NCBI GenBank assembly: GCA_964596165.1
Contig: CAZQTW010000032.1
Location: forward strand, 5,601 to 69,600
Direction: 5' to 3'
Length of the DNA: 64,000 bases
DNA from: CAYUQT01 sp964596165
GTDB taxonomy: Bacteria > Planctomycetota > Phycisphaerae > UBA1845 > JAFGLZ01
This document shows, in pieces, positions 9,497-19,315 of this stretch. The translations under genes were made by a program, and so were the position numbers. The notes below the pieces were generated by a model. It was given only the letters and a program-made list of their open reading frames with translations. It was not told where the DNA came from and did no database searches. Numbering within the stretch: position 1 is the stretch's first letter; every line of letters starts with the position of its first letter.

Positions 9497-10492
9497 CTAC
9501 GCGACGTGGAAGATCGGCGTCAGCGTCGAGGCCAGCGTTTTGAGTGTTGTCTCGTCCTCCGGGGTGATGGGCTTGGCGCAGGCCGCCGCCGTCACGTCCA
9601 TCATCAGCCAGAATGCCTTGTCCTCCGCGGGCGAGGTGGCCGCCGTGATCGGCTGGCTCAGCGCGAAGCGCATGGCCAACTCGGCCTCTTTGCGGTCGGT
9701 GATCGGCTGATACCAGCACTTGGGATAGTCTTTCCTTATGGGATCGCCTTCGGGCCACTGCTGCCGGGCCATTGCCTTGAGCGCCAGGATCGCCACGCCC
9801 TTCGCCTTCGCCCGGGCGACGACCTGCGGGCCGAAATTGCCCCGGAAGTAACAGGTGAAATTCACCGGAAACAACGTCGAATCGAAGTCGTAACGATCCA
9901 GCGCCGCCAGCGCCCCCTTGACGGAATGCGACGAGAAACCGAGGTATCGAACCTTGCCCTGTTTCTTCGCCTCGATGAACGCCTCCATCGCCCCGCCGCG
10001 GCCGAACACGACGTCCACATCCTTCTTAAGGTCATTGATGGCGTGAAGCTGATACAGGTCGAAGTGGTCCGTCCGCAGCCGCTCCAGCGACCGGTTGAGC
10101 TCCCGTTCGGCATCCGCCCGTTTGCGTTGCGTCGTCTTGCAGGCCAGAAAGACGCCCTTGCGATGAGGCTCCAGTGCCGGGCCCAGGACGATTTCGGCAT
10201 TGCCGTACGTCGGCGCGACATCGAAGTAGTTCACGCCACGTTCGACGGCCTCGGCCACCAGGCGCTTCGCCCGATCGGCCTCCATTCCGGAGACCATGTA
10301 GCCGCCAAACCCGACGACCGAGAGACGAATGCCCGTCTTGCCGTACTCGCGCATGGGCATCGGAGCCGGACTGCCCCCTTGAACGTCGCCGCCCATCGCC
10401 CGGCCCGTGCTGCCTAACGCCTTCAAGGTCTGGTCCACGGCGACAGCGGCCGGTGGGATAGTCGCCTTCTTGATGAAATCGCGGCGTTTCAT
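9497..10492 (-). CDS. Tat-exported aldo/keto reductase
   Basis: The 331-residue precursor starts at ATG 10492 after GGGAGG. It opens with a twin-arginine-like signal (MKRRDFIKKAT) and continues as an aldo/keto reductase: REYGKTGIRLSVVGFGGY, then VNYFDVAPTYGNAE with the catalytic Asp and Tyr, FLACKTT with Lys, and FDLYQLHAI with His. The catalytic tetrad therefore looks complete. It lacks the ferredoxin domain of the 7237-8439 paralog. It is divergent from the esterase gene at 10683. A periplasmic or membrane-facing sugar oxidoreduction role is inferred; cofactor and substrate are not known. Confidence 0.8.
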   Translation of the reverse strand: MKRRDFIKKATIPPAAVAVDQTLKALGSTGRAMGGDVQGGSPAPMPMREYGKTGIRLSVVGFGGYMVSGMEADRAKRLVAEAVERGVNYFDVAPTYGNAEIVLGPALEPHRKGVFLACKTTQRKRADAERELNRSLERLRTDHFDLYQLHAINDLKKDVDVVFGRGGAMEAFIEAKKQGKVRYLGFSSHSVKGALAALDRYDFDSTLFPVNFTCYFRGNFGPQVVARAKAKGVAILALKAMARQQWPEGDPIRKDYPKCWYQPITDRKEAELAMRFALSQPITAATSPAEDKAFWLMMDVTAAACAKPITPEDETTLKTLASTLTPIFHVA

Positions 10493-10682
10493 GACGGATC
10501 CTCCCGATGACGCAGCACGCAACAACAACCACTACCACCCGGCCGGCTCAAAGACAAGGGCCACGGCGTCGTACTCCTTTGGAAGAGAACGGTGCGTCCG
10601 CGGCGTGCGGCGCATGCCTTGACACACCGTACTCTCTCGACGGACCATCATGAACGCTCCCCAGGTTCGGAGGGTCGGTTCC

Positions 10683-13151
10683 ATGAACGATTCGCACTGC
10701 TGCCACCGGTACTCAGCCATTGTGGCCGCCACACTGCTCGTGTTCTCTGCCCGGGCTCTCGGTGAGAATTGGCCCGCCCTTCCCCCTTCGGACGGGACGG
10801 CGATGCTTCCCGCCCAGGAGTGGCCCCTGAGACCGGGACCGCGGCATATCAAGGCGTATCTGTATTACCCGGCCGGCTCGATCGACAACGTCAGGCCGAC
10901 AACCGGGCTGATGCTCTCGCTGCACAACTGGGGCGGAACGGCCGCCGTCGGGACAGCCGACCCGAAGTTTCTGGCGGATCGGTATGACGTTGTGGCCATC
11001 TGCGTCGACTATCTCCAGAGCGGCAAGTACGAGCCGACGGTTCCATATGACTTTGGCTATCTCCAGGCGCTCGACGCCCTGCGAGCGTTGTGGTGGGTCT
11101 TCGACGGCCTGGAGAAGCGAGGCAAGCCGTTTGCGCGCGACCGCCTCTTCGCCACGGGCGGCTCCGGCGGAGGCAACGTGGCGTTGATGGCCAACAAACT
11201 CGCGCCGCGTACGTTCGCGTGCGTCGTGGACTGTTCAGGCATGGCCAAGCTGAGCGACGATATCGCTTACGGCCTCGACGGTGAGAGCACGCTGAACGCG
11301 GGGTGGAGCCGCGATAGGAACAGCCCCCACTATCTCTCGCCGGAGGCCCAGGAACTGCGGTTCATCGGTCATCCCGGACATCTGAGAACGATGAAGACGC
11401 TCGGCACCCTGTGCAAGGTAATTGTCAGTCATGGTTCGAAAGACAACACGTGCCCCATCACGGACGCTCGCGAGATGGTGGCGAACATGAAGGCCGCCGG
11501 GATCGATGTTGAGGGGCATTTCATCACGGAGGCGGATCTGGACGGCAAGGTTTTTAAGGATCCGGGCCATGCCGTGGGCGATCGCACCTTGATTGTCGAC
11601 CGGTTCGCCGGCAAGTACCTGGCGGCAGGCGGCCCGACGGCCGTCGCGCGCAAAACGACAAGTGATTTCGAACGTCGAGACGAGAACGTCCGCTACGCCA
11701 CGCCGAACGGCGTATGGGTGATTTCCTATGTACAGGGCTTTCCGGTCGGCCGATTCGAGCCGAGCACCAGCCGGACGGCGAGCCGCCCCTTCGAGGCCAC
11801 CTCCGTTCGAGCCCCGGCGAACCACGTATCCGACAGTCCGTTTCAAGAGGACATCACTGATCTTCGTGCCGAACGAACGGGCTGCAACTTTGTTCACCTC
11901 CAATGGACATCCCATGCCGCTCGTCACGAGGTCGACTATCGGCAGGTCGGCAAACCTGATTGGCGGACGGACATGAATGTCTGTTCGGCGTTTCACAGCG
12001 TGATCATGCTCCGGCCCGAAACCGACTACGAATTCCGTATTCGCGCCGTCCGTCCCCCTCGCCCGGACGAGGACGGCCGGCTTCTCGACAGCGGCATGAG
12101 AAAGGATCCACGGACGGTCATCGCTCGGACGACGGCGGAAATGCCGAAGGAATGGCTCGGGTTGAAGCTGTGGCCGACCTGGCATGTCGATACGTTTCCC
12201 AACAACACCACCTATCCGTGCATTGAGTTCTTTGAAGGCTTCCTCTACGTGCTGGAGGTTCGCGACGGGTTGTACGTGTCCAAGATTCGGCCGGATGGCT
12301 TTAAGCCCGAGTGGACCAAGCGGATCATCCAACCCACCGGCGGCTACATGGGCATCCCCGATATGTGCATCTTTCAAGACAAGCTCTACGTGATGTGGAA
12401 TCGCCAGGACAATCATAAACCCGGCTATGTCATCACGAAGTCCAGGCAGTGGTTTCTCACCTACGACCTCAGAACCGGTCACGTCGGCCCCGAAACGGCG
12501 ATCGAGCCCACGAAGCCCGGCTGCGGAACGTGGGAAGGCGGCGTGGAGGTCTACCAAGGCAAGGTCTGGATGATGTGGTTGGAAGTCTGGATCAATGAGG
12601 AGGGCAAATGGCGAACGCGATTGGTTATGCGACCGCTCGAGAAAGAGGAGTTCACCGGCTCATATGTCTTCGATACCTGTCCATCCGTGTTTCCCTACGG
12701 TCCGTCCGTGAGCACCTTCAACGACAAGCTCATCCTACTCTGGTCGGATCTGCAGGCGAACGAGAAGGACCCCGAGCGCGAGCCGTTGTACTGTACATTC
12801 TTCGACGGCCGAAACTTCTCAGACTCGATCAAGGTCCACGATGTCGGCCAGAACCGATATGCCAAGGGGGCACAATTGGGCGATGCCTTCTATTGCGTGT
12901 TCAAGAGCAATTCGCAGTACCCCAAGAGCCGTTACATGTATCACGACCTGGCGCTGAGTCGGATCGGCCCCGACGGCCGCGAGATCCGGACGACCTACTG
13001 GGTTGATGACGTAAAGTACAATTCATCGCCGGACATGTGCCGCGTGGGCGACGTGCTGTACATTGTCTTTGGGAAGTTCGAACATCTCTACGGGTTGGCG
13101 GACGACCCGGCGATCAATCACGGGGCATTTTGGGGCAAGATCACGCCATAG
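10683..13151 (+). CDS. Secreted alpha/beta hydrolase with FN3 domain and C-terminal propeller-like region
   Basis: The 822-residue product starts at ATG 10683 after GGAGGG; ATG 10650 is an alternative. A signal peptide ends near SARALGEN. Residues of about 25-330 form an alpha/beta hydrolase with oxyanion-region LHNWGG and nucleophile elbow GGSGGG, placing the catalytic Ser at residue 161. Residues of about 390-460 look like a fibronectin type III domain (ITDLRAERTGCNFVHLQW to YEFRIRAVR). The remaining 350 residues are rich in Trp, Tyr and Asp-Lys-Leu-Tyr/Ile turns and could form a propeller. A secreted carbohydrate esterase is the best guess; FN3 modules are common in extracellular glycan enzymes. 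Confidence 0.7.
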   Translation: MNDSHCCHRYSAIVAATLLVFSARALGENWPALPPSDGTAMLPAQEWPLRPGPRHIKAYLYYPAGSIDNVRPTTGLMLSLHNWGGTAAVGTADPKFLADRYDVVAICVDYLQSGKYEPTVPYDFGYLQALDALRALWWVFDGLEKRGKPFARDRLFATGGSGGGNVALMANKLAPRTFACVVDCSGMAKLSDDIAYGLDGESTLNAGWSRDRNSPHYLSPEAQELRFIGHPGHLRTMKTLGTLCKVIVSHGSKDNTCPITDAREMVANMKAAGIDVEGHFITEADLDGKVFKDPGHAVGDRTLIVDRFAGKYLAAGGPTAVARKTTSDFERRDENVRYATPNGVWVISYVQGFPVGRFEPSTSRTASRPFEATSVRAPANHVSDSPFQEDITDLRAERTGCNFVHLQWTSHAARHEVDYRQVGKPDWRTDMNVCSAFHSVIMLRPETDYEFRIRAVRPPRPDEDGRLLDSGMRKDPRTVIARTTAEMPKEWLGLKLWPTWHVDTFPNNTTYPCIEFFEGFLYVLEVRDGLYVSKIRPDGFKPEWTKRIIQPTGGYMGIPDMCIFQDKLYVMWNRQDNHKPGYVITKSRQWFLTYDLRTGHVGPETAIEPTKPGCGTWEGGVEVYQGKVWMMWLEVWINEEGKWRTRLVMRPLEKEEFTGSYVFDTCPSVFPYGPSVSTFNDKLILLWSDLQANEKDPEREPLYCTFFDGRNFSDSIKVHDVGQNRYAKGAQLGDAFYCVFKSNSQYPKSRYMYHDLALSRIGPDGREIRTTYWVDDVKYNSSPDMCRVGDVLYIVFGKFEHLYGLADDPAINHGAFWGKITP

Positions 13152-13330
13152 GCCCCGTTGAAACGCCGCCGGACACAGACTCGCGTGCGTTGCGCGCCAC
13201 CTCGTCGAACCGTCGTGGCCGGAGCATCGTCGGAGAGGCCGTCCTCATTGGGACTGCCGGTCGTGCGCATTTCGCCCGCTCCCTCGTGGTCGCGGCCGTG
13301 ACCAGGTGCACACCACGTAGGAGAGTTCGC

Positions 13331-15706
13331 CTAAGGCGCGAGGATTCGCATCAGTTGATCGGCGATGATGCGGTGGCCCGCATCGTTGGGGTGCATGCCG
13401 TCGAGCAGCAGATTGTGGAGGCGGTTCTTGTCCGGACCGGCGTAGTCGTCGAAGATTCGGTAGACGTCGATGAGCGGAACCTTTTCCGATTCGGCGACGC
13501 TTCGGACGACGGCCGCGTACTGCCTGACCAGGATGTTGTAACCGTCGGGGTCGTTCGGATCGAACGGCGGCTTGCCGTACAGTCGTTTCAGTTCGTCCGT
13601 CCACGCACACGGGTTCGGCGTCAGGAGTATGGGTTGAGCGCCGATCGATTTCAGCGTCTTGACGAAGTACCTCAGGTTCTCTTCATAGCGATCCTTCAGC
13701 ACTCGGGGCTCAGCGGCCCCCTTCCATACGTCGATACACGAGTCGTTAAGGCCGAACCAGATCGTCACGACGTCCGGCTTGTGGTGAAGGACATCCTGTT
13801 GGAATCGTTCGCGGGCCTGGTTCGTGTTGTGCCCACCGATGCCGGCGTTGATCACGACGAACGAAGCACCGCCGGACTTGAAACCTTCCTGCAAGAGAAC
13901 GGTGAAATTCCGAAGGGGTCCGCGAGGCGCGGTCGTCGAGTCTCCGAATGCAACGAGGACCGTCGGTTTCGCCTGCGGTTCAATGTCGCACCAGAGAACG
14001 TTCGTCCATTCGCTCGTGCCGGAGACGTCCTTCGCGCCGCCGGAATCACCGAAGAGGATGCGGTTGATGTCGTAACCGTAGGGTCCGCCCAGATAGGTCG
14101 ACAGCACCGGTGTCTTTCCGTCGTCGACGAAAAGGTACGCCCGGCTACGCTTCAGATCCGTCCGAACGCGATAGGTGTGGGATTGCGTCGCGTCGATGCG
14201 AAAAGCGGGGTTGTAGGAAGCGTCGAATGCGACGGCGTCCTCACGAAAGAGCAGCAGGCAGCTCGTGTTCGGCATGGGCCCGCCGATCCACAGCTCGGCC
14301 GCCGAATGGTTGTCCGGCGCGGAACTCTCCCGCTGGATGACCCGCATGCGGACCTCCACGAGCTTGTCGCGGCTGCCGTCCCAGGCGCCGGGCTGATTGT
14401 CGATGAAGTATCCGCCCATGGGCACGATGCGGACATCGCCGGCAGCCGTCAGCTTGCCGCCGTCGCGGTGGATCGCCCATGCCGGAGTCGCCTTCTGCGG
14501 GTCGACGCAACCCGGGTATCCACTCTGAGGCCCGAGCCGATCGGGCAGCCGCACGTTCGCCAACTCCTTTTGGAGCTCCGCGAGCAGGTCCTGCACGAGC
14601 CAGGCCACGTTGAAGCGTGCCGACCTGATCGAACGTCCGCCCTCAACGTCCTGTTGCCAGACGGCCACCAGCATGCCGTCGGCCGCCTGGTCACAGGCGG
14701 GGTAGGATGCCTGCCCACCGCCGACATAGGGCGAGCCAACATCCCTGGGGCGGGTCCACGTCCGTCCGCCGTCGAAGGAAGCGGCCGCACAGAGCGGGAA
14801 ACGCTGAATGGCGTTGTCCCAGACGGCCAGAATGCCCCTGCGACCCTCGTCTTTGAACGCACAGAGTGCGGCCGGCGCGTTGGAGCCGCGAAGCGGGCTG
14901 GGTTTGACGTCCGTCCAGGTCAATCCTTCGTCGGTGCTCCGCGCCTCGTAGAGATGCGTGGAGCCGGTTCGCATGAGCATGTAAACAGACCCGTCCGGCA
15001 GCTCGACGATGGCGGGTTCGTCCGTACCGGAGACGGCCCCGCCGCCGACCTTGGTGTAGGTGGCATTCGTGTCCCCCCCCAGGAGCCACGTCAGGCCGTC
15101 GTCGGTGGAGCGGAGGACGCCGGCCCTCAGATCCATCTGGCCTTCGCTCGTCAGCGTCTTGCCTGTCTCGCAGAGGGCATCCCAGGAGTAGCCCTGAAGC
15201 AGCGTACCCGACTTCAGCCGGATGCCGTGATGCGTCTTGCCGCAGGTGTAGCGGTGCTGCATGGGAATGGTATAGAGCCTGGACCAGGTTGCACCGTTGT
15301 CCTCGCTGCGGGTGCAGAAAATGGTCGAGGTCTTGATGCCCGTTTCGCCCTTGGGCAGCGACGTGCTGGTCACCAGGATGCGCGAGCCCGTGACCACGAT
15401 GCTCGGATCGGCGTCGAGCACGCCTTCGTTGTCGATAAGCACGCGGGGCTGTGTCCACGTCTGGCCGGAATCGCCCGAGAAGGCCCCCAGGATCGCATAA
15501 TCGTTCATCGACTCCTTTTTCGCCGCCTGGGCCCAGACAATCAGGAGGCGGGAATCGCTCAACCTAGCCATGCAGGGCCAGCAGTTCTGGCTGCCTCCTT
15601 GCGCCTGGGCCACGACTCTCTGTTCGAAGAATGGGGTTTTGGCCGACTCCGCGCGCAGGCCCTGCGCCGATGCCAACATCATGCAGGCGACCAGTGTCCG
15701 TCTCAT
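13331..15706 (-). CDS. Secreted sialidase-like (BNR) and SGNH hydrolase fusion
   Basis: The product has 791 residues from ATG 15706 (GGAG six bases upstream; ATG 15718 is an alternative) with signal MRRTLVACMMLASAQGLRA. The N-terminal 400 residues carry five Asp-box motifs (SGDSGQTW, SEDNGATW, STDDGLTW, STDEGLTW, SFDGGRTW) of a six-bladed sialidase-like fold. A lectin-like segment follows. The C-terminal 200 residues form an SGNH/GDSL hydrolase with GDST (Ser near 590), GHNT, GLND and DGMHPND (Asp/His near 772). This arrangement suggests combined glycan recognition or exo-hydrolysis with deacetylation. It lies downstream of, and is probably co-transcribed with, the aldo/keto reductase at 15858-16775. 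Confidence 0.8.
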   Translation of the reverse strand: MRRTLVACMMLASAQGLRAESAKTPFFEQRVVAQAQGGSQNCWPCMARLSDSRLLIVWAQAAKKESMNDYAILGAFSGDSGQTWTQPRVLIDNEGVLDADPSIVVTGSRILVTSTSLPKGETGIKTSTIFCTRSEDNGATWSRLYTIPMQHRYTCGKTHHGIRLKSGTLLQGYSWDALCETGKTLTSEGQMDLRAGVLRSTDDGLTWLLGGDTNATYTKVGGGAVSGTDEPAIVELPDGSVYMLMRTGSTHLYEARSTDEGLTWTDVKPSPLRGSNAPAALCAFKDEGRRGILAVWDNAIQRFPLCAAASFDGGRTWTRPRDVGSPYVGGGQASYPACDQAADGMLVAVWQQDVEGGRSIRSARFNVAWLVQDLLAELQKELANVRLPDRLGPQSGYPGCVDPQKATPAWAIHRDGGKLTAAGDVRIVPMGGYFIDNQPGAWDGSRDKLVEVRMRVIQRESSAPDNHSAAELWIGGPMPNTSCLLLFREDAVAFDASYNPAFRIDATQSHTYRVRTDLKRSRAYLFVDDGKTPVLSTYLGGPYGYDINRILFGDSGGAKDVSGTSEWTNVLWCDIEPQAKPTVLVAFGDSTTAPRGPLRNFTVLLQEGFKSGGASFVVINAGIGGHNTNQARERFQQDVLHHKPDVVTIWFGLNDSCIDVWKGAAEPRVLKDRYEENLRYFVKTLKSIGAQPILLTPNPCAWTDELKRLYGKPPFDPNDPDGYNILVRQYAAVVRSVAESEKVPLIDVYRIFDDYAGPDKNRLHNLLLDGMHPNDAGHRIIADQLMRILAP

Positions 15707-15857
15707 CAGAAGCTCCATTTCCGCCGAAGGATGGCGGATGGCGGCCAAGGAGTCCCCGCCATCAGGCCCCTCGCAGGACGTTGGAAACGGGAGAGACATC
15801 GCGCTCGATCGGCGGAACGGATCGCCCCGGCGCCGCGACGACTCGCGCATCTTCGGA

Positions 15858-16775
15858 CTACGCCAGAACGCGCCCCAGCATCTTCATGGTGTCGTCGATG
15901 TGTTCGGGCGCCTCGAACCCGATAGTCATGGAGTCGACGCAGCCCAACCCGCAGACGAACTTCAGTGATTCCTCTCGCAACTCGGCGGTCTTTGCGAGCT
16001 CGCCCTCGCCGAAGATCTTCATGCCGAGCACGCCCTTGCCGGCGTCGTGCATCTGCTTGAGCACGGCAACGACCTGATCCGGTTCGGCGTCCATCTTGAC
16101 CTTCCTCGGATTGATCCGGGCCAGGACGACATCCGCCCAGGGTGAGGCGGCCGTCGTCTTCAGCGCCTCGAAGGAATGGCACGACGTGCCCACCGCCTTG
16201 ATCTTCTTCTTCTCCTTCAGTTCGGACAGCGCCTCCATATAGGGTGTAAGCTTCTTGTCCCAGTCGGCGTCGGTCACGCAGTGCAGGAGGACGATATCGA
16301 TGTACCTTTCTCTCTTCTCCTCGCGAAGTCCCAGCTCGTCCATGAACCGTTCAACGATCGTGTTCGGCGATTCGCCGTAGCGCCACCACACCTTCGTCAA
16401 CAGGGTGACCTTTTCTCGCGGAATCGACCGCATCGCCTCGCGGACATAGACGTGAGAACCGTACAGGTCGGCGCAATCGAAGAACCGCACGCCCGAATCG
16501 AACGCGTGTCGCAATAGGGGGACGAACTTCTCGAACCCCATTCGCGTCTGGTTGGACGAGCGATGGTATCCCCGCGTTCCGGTCCCGATCCCCACACGAG
16601 ACATGGTGATCCCCGTCTTCCCCAAGGGAACGAGGTCCGTGGGCGAGCGCTTGCCCGATTCCGGCTTGACATCCTCCGCCACCGCACGAACACCCGACCA
16701 GGCCATCGCGGCACCGGCGGCGTTACGCAGAAATTGACGGCGTCCCAGACTCGTGGATTGATCGAATGCGTTCAT
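15858..16775 (-). CDS. Tat-exported aldo/keto reductase
   Basis: The 305-residue precursor starts at ATG 16775, preceded by GGGAGG at seven-base spacing. The twin-arginine motif is GRRQFLRNAAG. The barrel starts with PLGKTGITMSRVGIGTG and holds VRFFDCADLYGSH (catalytic Asp and Tyr), LLTKVWW (Lys) and IDIVLLHCV (His). This is the third aldo/keto reductase in 10 kb and, like the others, is exported folded. It precedes the sialidase/SGNH gene on the same strand by about 150 bases, so a shared transcript in glycan breakdown is likely but not proven. Confidence 0.8.
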   Translation of the reverse strand: MNAFDQSTSLGRRQFLRNAAGAAMAWSGVRAVAEDVKPESGKRSPTDLVPLGKTGITMSRVGIGTGTRGYHRSSNQTRMGFEKFVPLLRHAFDSGVRFFDCADLYGSHVYVREAMRSIPREKVTLLTKVWWRYGESPNTIVERFMDELGLREEKRERYIDIVLLHCVTDADWDKKLTPYMEALSELKEKKKIKAVGTSCHSFEALKTTAASPWADVVLARINPRKVKMDAEPDQVVAVLKQMHDAGKGVLGMKIFGEGELAKTAELREESLKFVCGLGCVDSMTIGFEAPEHIDDTMKMLGRVLA

Positions 16776-16869
16776 GAAAGGCCTCCCTGATTCGGCATGC
16801 CCATCCGTGAGTTTAGGGCCTTCTGCCGGTCAGTGCAATCGCGCCGAACTTGACTCGTATTGGGGGAGA

Positions 16870-17994
16870 CTAAACGGACGGAGGCGTGGTGTTGTGCGGA
16901 TAGCCGTTGCAGGCATACTCGTAGTCGTTCTTGCGGCCGACATCGAGCCAGTGCTCGTGGTCGTAGAGGGTAAAGACACCGACCCGCTTGCCCGCCTCCA
17001 ACAGCCGTTGGAGCAAATCGGTGGCATTGCAGGGCTCATTGCGCCTTAGAAGGTCGAGCACGCCCGGGTTCATGACGTAGATGCCCGCGTTGGCGTTCAT
17101 GGTATGAACCGGCTTTTCGACGAGCCGGGTCAACTGGCTTCCGTCCACTTCGATCAAACCGAACGGCAATTCCATGCTGTACCGCACCGAACACATGGTG
17201 GCTTGAAAGTCGTTGCGAACGTGAAAACTGAGTAGGCTGGCGAAGTTGACCTGCTGCATCAGGTCGCCGTTGAGAAGCAGGAAGGGATGGCTGGGTTTGT
17301 CCGGCAACAGGCTCAGCGCGCCGGCCGTGCCGAGCGGCTGGTCCTCTTCCAGGTAGTCAATTTGTACGCCGAATCGATCCCCCGTACCGAAGTGGTCCTT
17401 GATGACGTCACGCAGGTAGTTCACCGCCAGCGTGATCCGGAAGATGCCGTACTGACGAAGCTGATCGATGATATGTTCCAGGATCGGTCTCCCCCCCACC
17501 TCAAGCATCGGCTTGGGTATGTCCCGGGTCAGCGGGTAGAGCCGCTTGCCCTTTCCACCGGCCATGATGATGGCATGATTCGGGCGCAGGTCCGTGCGAA
17601 TCAGATCGGTGATCCAGGCGATCTGCTTGACCCGCCCTTTGTCGTCCACGAGCGGGATCTGGCGGATCGAGTGACGACCCATGACCGTCAGGATTTCGTC
17701 ACGGGTGGCTGTCTCGGGCAGCGACAGCGGGCGGCGGTTGAGGACATCGGCAATCGGTGCCTCAAGGGTAAATCCATTGAGGATCGCGCGACGAATGTCC
17801 CCGTCGCTGAGCAGGCCCAGAAGCCGGCCCTCGTCGTCCACCACGACGGCAATCTCGACGCCGCCGGCGTTGATCGCCTGCATCGCGTCCAGGATCGAAC
17901 CGTCGGCCCGAACCCGAATACGCTCAATCATGTCCGCCCGATCGGGCAAGGTTTGCCCGACCGGGTAGACATCCAATTGCGCCGGCATCGACAT
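16870..17994 (-). CDS. CBS-domain sugar-1-phosphate nucleotidyltransferase
   Basis: The protein has 374 residues from ATG 17994; the open frame extends further upstream but without recognisable protein. Residues 25-133 form a CBS pair, then an NTP transferase domain begins at 139 with MAGGKGKRLYPLT (GGKGKR at 146-151) and KPML with Lys161. LLNGDL and GIYVMNP are further family marks. The family activates sugars as GDP- or CDP-sugars for surface polysaccharides; CBS-fused forms occur in legionaminate and glycero-manno-heptose pathways. The CBS pair probably senses an adenosine nucleotide. The exact sugar is not known. Confidence 0.8.
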   Translation of the reverse strand: MSMPAQLDVYPVGQTLPDRADMIERIRVRADGSILDAMQAINAGGVEIAVVVDDEGRLLGLLSDGDIRRAILNGFTLEAPIADVLNRRPLSLPETATRDEILTVMGRHSIRQIPLVDDKGRVKQIAWITDLIRTDLRPNHAIIMAGGKGKRLYPLTRDIPKPMLEVGGRPILEHIIDQLRQYGIFRITLAVNYLRDVIKDHFGTGDRFGVQIDYLEEDQPLGTAGALSLLPDKPSHPFLLLNGDLMQQVNFASLLSFHVRNDFQATMCSVRYSMELPFGLIEVDGSQLTRLVEKPVHTMNANAGIYVMNPGVLDLLRRNEPCNATDLLQRLLEAGKRVGVFTLYDHEHWLDVGRKNDYEYACNGYPHNTTPPSV

Positions 17995-18135
17995 TGATTC
18001 CACTTCCAGCCCGGCTGCCAACGTCCCCCACCAATGAACAGGGTGGTTCCCGCCTTGGCTATATCGACATTTTCGGACGTAAGCTGAAGCCCCGTCTGCT
18101 TGACCTCGACGGCCGCGCCGCCGAGAATGCCGAGC

Positions 18136-19110
18136 ATGCCGGAGGAACAGAATCCACAGACGGAGATGCTGTTTCAACCTATTATCATCAATGGGGTTAC
18201 GCTTCAGAATCGCATCGTGGTCCCGCCCATGGCAACCAACCGCGAACCGAACCACGACGCGGGGCTGCGGTGGTACTGCCGGCTGGCCGCCGACGGGCCG
18301 GGACTGATCTTCACGGGAGCGATGCGTGTCCAACTGTTCGACCATCAGTACACGGTCCGGAACCTGCGGCCGTTGGTTGAGGCCGTTCATGAGCGGGGGC
18401 CAAGGATCGCCGCCCAACTGTTCCCGTCGCCCATCGGCGCAAGACCCTCACCGACTGAAGTGGAGCCCGGCGGTGTCCGCGAACTCGTCGAGTTGTTCGC
18501 CCGGGCCACGCAGGTATGCATGGAGGCCGGATTCGACGGCGTGGAGATCCACGGGGCCCATGGGTATTTGATCAACCAGTTCTTCTCGCCGGTGGCCAAC
18601 ACGCGAACGGACGACTATGGCGGTTCGATGCAAAACCGTTGTCGGTTCGGCCTCGAGCTGGCTCGCGCCTGCCGTCAGGCCGCCGGCCAAGGCTTGCTTT
18701 TCTACCGTCACACGCCGCTTGAGAAGGATGGCTACACTATTGAGGACAGCTTCGTCCTCACCGATCAGCTTCTGGAGGCCGGCGTCGACGTATTGGACAT
18801 CAGTCCCGGCGGCCGCGAAGAGCCGGGCGATTGGGCGGCGCCCTTCAAACATCGATATTCCCATGTCCCGGTCATCGCCGTGGGGCGAATGGATGTGGTC
18901 GACAGGGCCGTGGCGGTGCTCCGCGAGGGACGCGCGGATCTGGTGGCTGTCGGACGCGGCATGATCGTCGACGCCGCCTGGCCTCGAAAAGTCCGAGAAG
19001 GAAACCTCGACCAAGTCCGCCTGTGCAGGCGATGCAACACGTGCTTTGACCGGCTCTGGGCCGGGCACCGGGTCGGCTGCGTTCAATGGCCGGAGGGATA
19101 CGACGTGTAA
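18136..19110 (+). CDS. Short Old Yellow Enzyme-type NADH:flavin oxidoreductase with cysteine cluster
   Basis: This is the FMN-binding barrel of the OYE/2,4-dienoyl-CoA reductase family: FQPIIINGVTLQNRIVVPPM at the start, VEIHGAHGYLINQF in the centre, and IAVGRMD plus AVGRGMI for phosphate binding. The usual catalytic HGAHGY histidines are present. It ends with CRRCNTC followed by eleven residues and a fourth Cys, which resembles the 4Fe-4S site of FadH-like enzymes, yet the C-terminal flavodoxin and pyridine-nucleotide domains of that family are missing. An external electron donor is therefore inferred. The start is uncertain (TTG 18100, ATG 18136 or ATG 18166). Confidence 0.7.
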   Translation: MPEEQNPQTEMLFQPIIINGVTLQNRIVVPPMATNREPNHDAGLRWYCRLAADGPGLIFTGAMRVQLFDHQYTVRNLRPLVEAVHERGPRIAAQLFPSPIGARPSPTEVEPGGVRELVELFARATQVCMEAGFDGVEIHGAHGYLINQFFSPVANTRTDDYGGSMQNRCRFGLELARACRQAAGQGLLFYRHTPLEKDGYTIEDSFVLTDQLLEAGVDVLDISPGGREEPGDWAAPFKHRYSHVPVIAVGRMDVVDRAVAVLREGRADLVAVGRGMIVDAAWPRKVREGNLDQVRLCRRCNTCFDRLWAGHRVGCVQWPEGYDV

Positions 19111-19315
19111 CGGCTCCCCCGTCGTCCCGAGTGAGGCACAGAGCGGCACACTTGCCCAGCCGCGGCCGACGGGGGGGCACACTCCGCCCAAAAAGGAACC
19201 GGCACGCCACTCGCGGCAGCGCGCCGGTCTCGCTCCCTTCCCTCTAATGATAACTGTCGGCTGTTCTGAATAAGGATGCCCGTTTCAGAGCAGCACTTGT
19301 CTCTTCATGAAACGG

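Noticed and set aside
13037..15925. 962-codon open frame on the plus strand
   Set aside because: It lies opposite the sialidase/SGNH gene; no domain, no ribosome site, and composition is that of an antisense shadow in high-GC DNA.
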